A DNA stretch of 64,000 bases from Yponomeuta sedellus. Lineage: Eukaryota; Arthropoda; Insecta; Lepidoptera; Yponomeutidae. The notes beneath the pieces are model-generated. The model worked only from the letters and a program-made list of their open reading frames with translations, was not told the origin of the DNA and did no database searches. The DNA lies in assembly GCA_934045075.1 (NCBI GenBank), contig OW203726.1, positions 6,780,860 through 6,844,859 of the forward strand, given 5' to 3'. The position numbers were made by a program, and so were the translations under genes. Every line of letters starts with the position of its first letter. Position 1 is the first letter of the stretch. This document shows, in pieces, positions 23,378 through 35,300 of the stretch.

Positions 23378-26300
23378 TACATACATACATACATACATAC
23401 ATACATACATACATACATACATACATACATACATACATACATACATACATACATACATACATACATACATACATACATACATACATACATACATACATAC
23501 ATACATACATACATACATACATACATACATACATACATACATACATACATACATAACCTCACGCCTGTATCCCAGGGGGGTGGCAGAGACCATGGACTGT
23601 CACTTTCCATGATCCTGACAGATCACCTTCGCTTATTCAACGTTCATAAGTCGTTGCATGCACGCACACCGGTTTCGGGTAATTTTTATCTTTCCCTTTG
23701 CTAATACATCCCCTATTTGGTCGATGTATGTCCGCCTGGGACGTCCCTTACCAGCCCTTCCACTCACATTCGCAATATATATTTGTTTCGTTAATCTTTC
23801 TTCTTTCATCCTCTCCACATGTCCAAACCAGCGCTACATTCCTGTCTCAATTCTAATCACTACATCCTCTTTCAGTCCACAACGTTCTCTAATCAGACTA
23901 TTGCGTATCCTATCATTCAAAGTAACACTACACATACTTCTCAAGGACCTCATTTCTTCTGCATTAATTCTACTTTCTTGCATCTTCTAATAGGTAGTCA
24001 AATATGTAAAGCGTGCTTGGCTGTAAAGTACAGAGACACACAAAAGGTGTGGTTGACAATTCCTCTCAACCTTAACACACTTTCTAGCGGTGCAGATGTA
24101 CGAGTAGAATCACAAGCGTCGTGATGAGAGTTAAGTGCACTTTCGTTTCAAGCTTCCAGGTCGACCGCGCTGCGCGTTTACAAAAGAAACTTTACATGCA
24201 CGCGGTGTTAGAGAATTATAGCCCTTCTGATTCTCGTTTGACTAAATATGAGAGACGAAATTCCCATGTAGCCAAATGCAGGAAAAAGCGCTAGCGCATC
24301 TCTGGTGATTCAAAAATGTTGAACTTGTTGACCTTTAGTCAAGATTGCCTTTACTCCGTCGACACTTTTACTAACCAGTTGTACAGTAATTTACCGTGAC
24401 ATATTGGCATGAAATGCCATACATGGTGTTACCAAATCCCCATAGGGAACCTCTACAGGGTGTAAATCTAATCGAAAATGAAGTTTTGCGCGTCAACACG
24501 ATACATTTTACTAGAAATTCCTACTCCATCTTATGGTCTATAAACTAAATAGATGGCACCAAGTAAAAAAAAATTAGCAATTTATTTTTTCTTTTAATTA
24601 ATATTTTCTTCTCTTCGTGTTTTCATGTGCTTCTAATAAAGACAAAGTTTAATGGAAAAAATATATACACTATAAGACAGAATGTATCAAAAATGTATAA
24701 TAAATGAACGTCAAAGCTTAGTTTGTTTCATAGTTTTAATATATTATGAGTAGAGTAAGCTAACGAAGAAAGAAAGATTGACTATGTACATCTACGTATG
24801 CAACCCGGGTCCTCCATATTGGAATCATGACACAACACTAATGAGTTATCGATACACGTTTTTTTGCATCTACTTAATGAGATGATTTATACAGGGTCCA
24901 GTGGTATCTTCACTCACACACTAGATGGGTGAAGGGACCCCTCCGACGCTGTAGTGCCTGGGACATGGTTTTATAGATAGTTTTTAGGCTTGCCCAGCAC
25001 CTATACCATCCTGACAGCTTAGTCGGCCTAGCCCACAGGAAAGACACGTCAATACGTGCGGAGCCAACCAAGCCGCGGGTTTCCTCACGATGTTTTCCTT
25101 CACCGTTAGCGTGTGGTATTGCGACTACAAATTCGCAAATGTACATAGCTTTGAAATTAAACAAAGTCATGGGTACATGCCCGCACTCGGGATCGAACCT
25201 GGGGCTTTCGCTTGCCAGTCCATGGTTCTACCCACTGAGCTACCACCGCTTGACAACGTACACGTTAGACTGCAGTTAATTAAACAACACATTACAACTC
25301 TCTCTTTTCAAAATTTATAAACCGTGTTGTCACATTGAAGCTTTATATTATGGTGTAACCATGTATTTTAAAAATGTTATGAATATGTTCTATTACAGCG
25401 ATAGAAACTATTTGATAGATTTATTTTTATCATAGAGGTTTATTTTATTACATACGCATTTTTTTACCTTCCATTATTAATGTAGTGATTTCTTCATTGT
25501 TCGAGGTCGAGTTGCTGTCGTCTGTAAGTACGTGCTTATGTTTCTATTTAATTGATATTATATTAATGGATTTTGCCTTTTTAGGGTTCCGTAGTCACCA
25601 AACCCCTTATACCCGTGTCCGTCTATATATCTGCTATAAAATCTTAATAGTTAAAATTTTAAATTGACATTAAAACATATTATATTCTTTTTAATGCACT
25701 AACCCGTGCTAAGGACAATTTTAAAAACCTATTTAGAGGCTACAAATTCCAACCCGCGACTTCTGGCACGGTTAGCCAGAAGTCGCGGGTTCGAGTCCCG
25801 GCATGGGAGTCCCGGCAATTTCTAGCCTCTAAATAGGTTATTAACAATATTTTTAACAAAAAAAAATTTACTTAAATTTGGAATGATTTTTCTCTTGTCT
25901 ATAATACCGTAAGGTTTTGGCAAAATATTAAGCTTTAAAGCGCGAATTCTTGTAACAGCAGAGCGGCTTCCTGGGTAAACGATTGCTTGTAAAACATGAA
26001 AAAAATCAGGAAGGAAAAACTATCACAGCTGAGTAGGCTTCACAAGTTAACGGGTTATAGTCTACCTATTTACAAAAGCGAAACATCGTACAAATTTCAT
26101 TGAAAATAACTTGTTCTACGTAATGAGATGATTTATACAGCGTCCAGTGGCATCTTCACTCACACTAGATGGGTCAAGAGACCACGCTGATGCTGTAGTG
26201 CCTGGGACATGGTTGTAGATGGATGGGCTTGCCCAGCACCTATACCATCCTGACAGCTTAGTCGGCCTAGCCTACAGGAAAGACTAGTCAATAAGTGCGG

Positions 26301-29300
26301 AGCCAACCAAGCCGCGGTTTCCTCACGGTGTTTTCCTTCACAGTTAGCGTGATGTATTGCGACTACAAATTCGCAAAAATTTGTTTTTTTTTTAATATTC
26401 ATGGACAAATTAAACAAAGTCATTGGTACCTCCCCGCACTGGGGATCGAACCTGGGTCTCTCGCTTGCGAGTCCATTGTTCTACCCACTGAGCGACGTAA
26501 CTTTGAATTTAAAAGTCATTGGTACATGCCCGCAATGGGGATCGAACCAGTTAACAGAACCTGTTACATGTTATTAAGAAGTTGTGAGTTCTGAAAAACA
26601 GATAAAAACCCCTCCTACGGAACCCTATACTGCGCGTGGCGCGCCACGTATTTAGCCGGTTTTTGGTGATGGATTCAAGTTAATTATCTACAGTCGGAAC
26701 GATAGATAATTCACTGAATATGACTACATATATATTCATTGCGAAATCCTGTACAACAGTTACTCGTACCAAACAACTTATTAGACAAAGTAATGAGTTA
26801 ATTGTGCAAAACACGCAACCACGCATGCTTGTATCGGAGTTACTAGTACTATCAATTATAGTCCACTAGCTGTGGCCCGCAGTTTTACCCGTGGTTTATC
26901 GATTTTCCACTTGGGAATGAGATATTTTGCGGCAGTAAAACGTAGTCTATGTGTTAATCCAGTATGTCAGCTAACTCCATACCAAATTTTATTAAAATCG
27001 CTGCAGCCGTTTAGACGTGAAGAAGTAACAAACATACACACTCACAAACTTTCGCCTTTATTATATTAGTGCGATTCTGATTATATTATAGTGTGAAGTG
27101 TGATGTGATAATACCAAGATTGCTTTGGATTGACTGTTATGTTATTGTGCGTATAGTAAGATATTTCGTCACCAATTATTTCGCTTAGCCTTTCATTGTA
27201 CGGTCACGTGTATGCACATCAATAGCTTTTTTAAATACCTATTTAGAGGCTAAAAATTCCACCCATGCCGGGACACGAATCTCCGTCTTTACAATACTCT
27301 CTGTATTACTTACAGGCATCTACTACTCTGTAGTAATTTGCATCACTTGCAGCCCCGAATACCTACTTTGCAGTTAGGTTTTACATCGGAATGATATCGC
27401 TGTACCCAGATGATTATGTTCTTTTTATTGCACTAACCCGTGCTAAGGACGATATTAAAAACCTATTTAGAGGCTAAAAATCAGTACCTTGTCAAAGTCA
27501 ATTTACCCGATTTCTCACACAACAGGCTAAAACAGCTTGATGTGACAAGATTCTAACGTGTTTACATGTTAGTGCATGGAACTGTACTATTGACACGAAG
27601 TAGGCTTCGTGTTGATGTTAGGGTTTTGATTGGCAATAACTAGTAACAATTAGTTTGTTACGAATTGTGTTATGTTTCAATGTCAATTACTTTCAGTTCT
27701 TTTGTTATATTGGTCATGTTTTGATTTATGATCATAATAATTACACCTCTTACAGCTTTTATACCTAAAACTCTTACTAACGGCTTTTGCATCATACGGG
27801 TCCCAATGGTCCTGGGACCCGTATGATGCTATTGTTCAGAAACAAAAATTTTAAAAATTAATTTTTATTGCAGTTTTGGTTACTAATACCAAAATACGGT
27901 TTGTCCACTGTGTTCACAGTCGATATATAACTGTGTCTCTGCACCAAGCCCTTCTGTGGTGATCTACTTTCCTCCACCCATCTGGTATTTGAGCACATTT
28001 TCCACTGACAGCAATCCTTGGGATACCCTACTGATCGACTAAAAACATAGATCAGTAATATTAACAAAGAGAGTGGAGAGATGACCGACTGTTTGCATCA
28101 GAAACCAACTTCGTTGGTCTAGCGGTAAAACCTTTGAGTACCAATACAGAGGTCGTGGGTTTAATCCCGCTGGAGCCGCCGACTTTGGTTTGTTCAAATG
28201 GTCTCTCTGAATGTTTTCTACATTTCTGAGGTCTTGGCCTAGTAACAGTAAAACAGTGTAGCCTAAATAGGTTTTAAAAAAAGTGTAGCCTAGTTTGGGA
28301 CTAGGAAAAGTGACTTTAATGCTTGGGTGTTATATTTGAATAAAAAGTCTTCTTCAACCGATCTTCTCAAACGACTGACCTCGGACTAAAAAGGCATATT
28401 TGCCAAAGTCAAACAAACCAAACCAGAGTAGTGTTTGCAAGTTCATACCAAGCAATGTCGTGGAAATTAAGTTGTGTTGCTAATTCAGTTTAAAATTTAT
28501 AAATCTACTGTAATTTTAACATTCACATTGAGTCGGACCACAGAGTATTGTACAGTTTTGTTGCCACCATTAAGATGGAAATGTTGGTGAAAAAATGGTG
28601 ATAATCTGCTTCCCATGTCAGTTGAACCAACACGGAAATCTCTTAAAACAGAAATTCTCCATTTTTTAGGCAAATGAGACTGGCTGATTCATGGCCTAAC
28701 CTGATGAATTAAACATAAACATTTACATATTTAGCCGTTGGTGCCGGTTGTCATGTAATGACAGTCAATGGCAGTCGTTAAGCCATATTAGATGCCTTCT
28801 GGGCGGCTTGATAACTTCTGACAGTAAGGCCCGCCGCTGTCTTACAATCCTCCACCAATCCCGACTTGACCTCCGTGGTGAAGTATGGCCTAACCTTCCT
28901 GCGATGCAGGAAGAGATTCGTGCCCCAGCAGTGGGGACATACAAGGGTTGATAACGAACGATAACGATTTACATACAGGCATATACATTAATTCATACAA
29001 TTGCTGCATCTTGCCTAAGGTTTACCTGGAGGGGTATCCCTGGAGCCTTCCGGCAGAGGCCTGGAGGGAAGTGGGTTGTTTTGCTCATCTCGGTCGCCGA
29101 GGAACTCCGCCTCGGCGAGGTCGCGCACCGCTGAAGACATCAGCTCCACCAGCTCTTGATTCCTGTGAGAGGTAGATACCACGTAGAGACTTTGTGGTTT
29201 ATTGTTAAAAATTGTATGACAGATGGAAGTGGCGTAGCTTGGGGATGGCCTATGTCCAGCAGTGCAATCATCATAATCAGCCGTTGTGAAGACACGCCAC

Positions 29301-32300
29301 TAAGCCCGGCTTTTTTCTGCGGCTTTTCTATTCCAGTCACTGCTGGAATGTCGTCGGTCCACCAGGTCACAGGGCATTTTATGGTACGTTTGTGGACGCG
29401 TGGATGAGTACGGATTGATTGATATGGGCTGTAAGGCTGTATAAGTTTTTTAGACTGTCTGTCTTACTTATAAAAAAAACAAGTCCTTTAAAGCACTCTT
29501 TGAAGTCTGTTTATTAATCTGTGATTACGCCTTTTCTTCGTAAAATCGACACCACAGACTATTTAGTCAGCTTTAAAAGAGTGTTTTGAGAAATCGTGTT
29601 TTTATAAATATGGCCGATAGAATTTCTTTCAAATGACTGGCTGAACTCTTCGTATACGTCTCTAGTGTAATTTTAAAATCTTTAGAATGTTCTTTTCATT
29701 ATGCTTTTTATCATACATTATTTAACAGCAATAATATGGTATTAACCTCTTGTATGTCCCCACTGCTGGGGCACGGGTCCCTAATAATACCTATGTATAT
29801 GAATATGATGGATGGTCGACAATGGCCACGAAGATTAGAAGGAGACGGTTGGCGTAACGGTGAATAGGCCTATGCCCAACAGTGGGCATCTGTATAGATA
29901 GATACCTATTTTTGTTTATGTGCAATGATTATGGGCGACACATTTACGGTGTGTAATTTTTTTTAAACTGACGTGTCTAAAACTGCCTTAAGTTTTTAAG
30001 TCATTATTTTATTCCCTAAAAAAACTGTGAATGACAAAGTCACCCTGTATGCACCTTGTTTTAAAATGAGCCTAAACAAATACGTATAGTCAATAATTGT
30101 TGGAAGTTCTCAGTGCAACAGTTCTCATTGAGTGCTTATGTCAATGACGTGACGTGTTTTGAAGAAAGCAGGTTGGCCTGGGGAACTAAACTTCTATGGT
30201 GTTCTGATACCCCGTGACAGTAAATTCCTGACTGTAAGAAAGAAAATCTAAGAAAATGATAGGCAATTTATATTAATTTCAACAAGAAAGTCTAATTAAA
30301 TGCACGAGTAGATTGATGAATCAGCAGAGTGATGACTTTATGCTGTAAAATAGAAACTACAATTTATGTAGGTAGTAAAAATCCATAAGTTTCCAATCGT
30401 GTAAAATAATACCAAGTTAGATTTTGGCGCTAATTACCACCATTACAATAACAGCCGTGTAACTAGTTTGTTCCCTAGCATTTTATTACTTTTTAATGCA
30501 AATTGAACCTTAAAGATACCTCATAAAGACCTTTTATACGATAACAGGCTGTAGCCCACCTATTCGGTGTCGAATCGACTTAGAAATAATAGAGTTTCGA
30601 TGAATTCGCGTGGGCTTTCTCTTTCGTTTTGTTCGTATAATGGCCTACTCCTTTCACTGACAAGTTTGTGTTGTTGTACGCTTTCTATTATTCAGGATAT
30701 GCGTTCGGCGCGCTCTATTCGTGGGTCCATGCCCTCAATATTGTGCATGACGGCTGATTGCACGACACAGAGAAATCAAGGAATACCTGTAAACCACGGA
30801 TGTAAATCTACAACCGTGCAGTAAACGACAGTTTTTCATAGAAAGGTTTTGATGCACAGAGTACATTTTGATGTGCGTATCTTAAGAAATGCGCACGCCC
30901 GCACATTCATTCTATATTCGAATAAAATAGTATTTTAGTCCGGTACGGGAACATTCGTTACATGACCTATATCGCCCAGAGGATTGGTCCTGATAAATGT
31001 GAAGATGTTTGGTATTTGTTACTCAAACCACGTGATAACGTGAACCAAATTACATGAAACTTCTTTTTTCCATTCATCAACCATAAGCAGATGTGTTGTA
31101 GTGTCATGGATGATTAGTATGCATCTTCCAGTGAAGAGTGCTATACATACTGGTATATAAATAATAAATAAATAAATATGTAGGGAGGCTAGTGTCGTTC
31201 TTCTAGCTCCAGTATATTATGTCTCTTAAGACGCTTGGTGTGATGTGCCGATAAAAGGCTTGATGCTAAATTACATGAAACTTAGCAAAGATCTGAATGA
31301 AGACATAGGATATGCGTTCGATGCCTTCCCGAGGGATAATTTCTAACGCCGGAGGAGCCGCAGGTTATAGCTAGTTAAAGGTAAAAGAGATATATATTTT
31401 AATCGCAATAGACTGCAAGATGTGTAGACAATTCTCTTTATGGCTGTTTATTTTCGATATAACTTAAAAAAAATTGGTTACTAATTATGATGAAATTTTG
31501 CAAAATTGTAAAAAGAGCAAGGAAGTACCAACGTTACTTATTTTTATTCGTTCATCATCATCAGCCCACCGCTTCATACTACTGAGTAAACGTTACACTA
31601 AATAAACTCACGAGGCATGTGTGGAAGGGTAGGCAGTTTCGTTAATTTCACTTTTCAATTAATTTTTTTCGAGAAATTCCTCACATAGGTAAGTAGGGAA
31701 AATACTTCCCTTTTATGACACCCTCAGATTTGACTGTAGTCCGCTTATTTGCGTTTTCATTAAACAATCGCGCATTTCGGGGTTATTAAGACGGTTTAAG
31801 AAAGACAATTAATTAACTAATTGATTAATTAATTTATTAATTAATTAATTAATTAATTAATTAATTAATTAATTAATTAATTAATTAATTAATTAAAATA
31901 AGAGTTTGAGATAATAACTACAATATATTTTTGTGAACTACTTAGTAAAATCCATCATTGGCTGCATGAACAAATTATTAAGTAACTATTGTTTATTTTA
32001 ATTTTATGTATTGCTGTGGATTTTTGTTGAATAAATAAAATAAAAATTAAATAAAACAAGTTTTTTTACCGTCATGTCGTCGCCTATTGTAAATCTTACA
32101 AAAAAATCTATAGTTCATTTACTACGCACTCGTCTAGCACTCGTAGATGCATAGGACGAGATCTATGCATCTACGAGTGCTAGAAAGTTTTTATATTTGA
32201 CGCAAAATATTCCAAGGATAAGACATTTGTTTCTTAAAAATAAGATAAGATAACTCGACAGAGTCATTAAACATATATTTTCTCATTCAAATTACATCTA

Positions 32301-35300
32301 GCATGGCGTTTAGAATACAGATTTTGGCTGTCGCTCGACTTATTACGTAGAATACCAAGTCATAAGTAGAATTCCAATTGGCTCCCTGGTGTGCAATATT
32401 TGATTTTTTGGACATTTGGCATGCTGTTTGAATGGCACAAGATGTATGCGGTCGTAACGCTCTGATTCTTTTGCCTTCTCTCTAAAAATTCGGCGGTGGC
32501 TCGGCGATCCGGTTGACATAACTAGTTTTTTTGTAATTTAATTCATACGTAACATTTATGCATTCATTTCCTTACGACATCGCTTTTTAAGGCATCTGAG
32601 TAGGTGTAGCATGTTTTTTCCAAAGCGCGCGTCAGCCACGTAAATTTTGAAGTCTAGAATTTAAAGTTTAAAGTTGCCGATACATCACATAAGTATATAT
32701 ATGCCTTCTAATACAACATTTAAACTAACATGGTTTATAACCAACCACATGAGTAACTTCTAACACGATATCGATATCAACCCTTGTAAGTCCCTACTGC
32801 TGAGGCACCGGTCTCTTCGCATCGCAGGAAGGTTAGACCATACTCCACCACGGGGGCCAAGTCCGGGTTGGTGGAGGACTGTAAGCAATGTCTTACAGTC
32901 CTCCACCAACCCGGACCCGGTAAAATAGTGGTACAACAAACACAACATAAAACTAAATTAAGCAGAAATACCTTCTCGGCACAAACTAGACCCAAAAGCT
33001 CCCATTTCGCTAGCAGCGTTTTTCCGCTGCACCGCCAGGGAACAACTTTGCACCAGGTATGTCCCAGAATGATGGTCACGCAGACTTCCCGAAAGAAAAC
33101 TCTTCCCTCATCCCCCATAGTTTCCATAGCCGAAGAAACAAATAATATTACATATGCTGGCTGAATTTCCTAATTTTAAGTTTAGACGCCACGTCAAAGT
33201 AAAAAAAAATATTCACTACAAAAACAAAACTTATTTACTTATTGAACGTCAAAGATCGTCTTAAGCAACGGCGCCTGCAGATACACCTGTGAAATCTACA
33301 TAGAAAAACGCAACAGTGGAAACGCACGTACGTAGCGTAGGTTAATTTACTGATTGACGAACTCATTGAGCAGAAGTTGAACAGGAGGTAGCATCTTTGG
33401 ACGGAACGAAAATGTTAATCTAAACTTGTCTGTTCGATTGAATGATTGAGTCCCTTCAAATTGGCGATCAGAACGCTAAGTCGGAGCATAGGAACGGTGT
33501 TTTCAAACACAATGCCGTCTGAATCGCCGACGGACGACGTCTGTCAAACATTATGAACGTGCGAGATGAATCGTGAGGATCATCGATTGTATGACCCACA
33601 ATATTGAAATATTGATGTAGATAGATTGTCGATTTGAAATATTGAAGGTCAGAATACCACTAATGTACAGGACTCCACTAGGGCTTTAGCCGCTATTTTG
33701 TATGCCTAGAAAGCCACTTATCCTACGCCTTCTTATGCGATTCATCCGACGCAACGTCGAGCCGAAATCGGCATCGGAAGATGGTGGAGAGGACTCAACT
33801 TTGATCCCTAAGTCCCCCGACTTACGTTTATCGGACGTATGTGCGTCGCGTGAGACAAGTATGCACACAATTCTCGAAGTCGCATCGCGTCCATCTTGTA
33901 CGTAGCATCAGTATCTGCATCAGCGTGGTTCTACCTTTATCGTTTGATAAAAAGAATTATTGGATCGATTGACTCACCTCAAGTTGGCGAGCTCCGAACA
34001 GGAGTTGGCCAGCAGATAGTCGCCGCTAAGCAGAGCGATTTTATTTCCGAACATCATGTCATCGGCATCGCAGATGGACGGCGTCTGGCGCACGTTCATA
34101 TTCACCAAACCTTTGTGCACTAGGTGGCTCGTGCGGATCATTTCCGTCACCTCGGCGAGGGCCCGCTGGCTGTGGAAGGTTTTGGGGTTAGGTACATATA
34201 GTTAGGGTAGCCTGGTGATAACGGAATGATGGCAGATATAAAATAAATAAAAAGGAAAACGATTCTTTAAAAAGGCAAACAATTCTTTTGCGTTTTACTC
34301 GCAATTTTTACCTGATTTTTTAACATAATAATATGTAATTTAACATAATATTTTTTTAACTGTAGCATACTCAATATTTTTGTCAAGCTTTTTCACTAGT
34401 TTCCATTATTCTCAAAATGCAATTTTTTCACCTGTGTAGTACACCAGCAGCTTTATCCTGCTCCATGTCAGGAATTTCGGGGCTATGTCCAGCTGCCTTG
34501 GAGACCAGCAGGACAATGAGGCCCCATGCTTGTGTGTTGTTCTTGCCATTGTAAATTAGGTTCCTGAGGGAATAAGTACATAACAAAAGCTGGCTGGCTG
34601 GATTAATCCTTGGCTGGAATTAATTCTATGCTAGATTTTTCTGCATTTTGGTTTTCTTGGGATTCAGATCATTATGTAAATGGGAACAAATGTGTCTAGT
34701 GTAGTGTAACTTTATGTTGAAAACTCTGTTTATGGAGAACTTGCACCAAAAATGTTTAATGTAATGGGAGAGGCGATGTCAAACAATAAATATACATGGT
34801 TATTTTTTTTTCTACAACTAATACTTTTCATGATGTGAGGGGCTGTCTAAGTCGAAAACTCGCCATACAAATCGGACTTCAACTATGATGTTACGACTTG
34901 AACGTAACACCTTATCGCGACTGTAATTACGAATATTCAAGTTATGTCGTAAAATAATGTTTCACTGTTTGCTAAGATCAAGAAATGTGTCTTTTAATAG
35001 CATTCACACAAAACTTCTAAGTGTCATGTTTTTTTATCTTTGTGCTTGCTTCTGCAACTTTTCAGGTAGAGATCTATTACACTTGTAAATCAGCTATTAT
35101 TATTCTATATGCTTCAATATTATTCTGATAATAAATCATATTTATTTTGCCGATTGAGTTCCACAGAGTCATTATATGACATTCAAATAACTATAAATTT
35201 TCTTCTCTCAGAGACAGATTAGAGCATAATAGTATCCCTGCCAGTTTTTATTCATGACTCAATAATTTTGCATTTTGCGGTATCATAATAGTTACGGGAC

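Larger units (their letters stand above)
25582..26640. repeat. Possible element bounded by 'agggttccgta' / 'tacggaaccct' ends
   Basis: 'ttagggttccgtag' at 25583 and 'ctacggaaccctat' near 26615 are inverse of each other. I associate this motif with an abundant lepidopteran repeat. The interior holds a family A hairpin and the second long family E copy, so the ends may belong to one interrupted element. This is tentative. Confidence 0.35.
29163..33977 (-). other. PDSS2 intron 3, repeat-bearing, no other gene seen
   Basis: It holds LINE-tail-like fragments (29230-29380 and 29815-29895, both with 'cagcagtg' / 'caacagtgggc' motifs), a (TTAA)n array, two strong hairpins and a family D copy. An open frame at 30567-30824 has no recognisable domain. 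Confidence 0.6.

Noticed and set aside
23280..23554. CRISPR-like array
   Set aside because: It is a plain tetranucleotide microsatellite with no spacers, in a eukaryotic genome.
23135..23610. Long open frames of repeating Met-Tyr-Val-Cys
   Set aside because: They are translations of the (CATA)n microsatellite.
24878..26496. LTR retrotransposon with the two direct copies as LTRs
   Set aside because: The copies contain tRNA-like modules, and the interior has no gag, pol or primer-binding site. They are better explained as two SINE-type copies.
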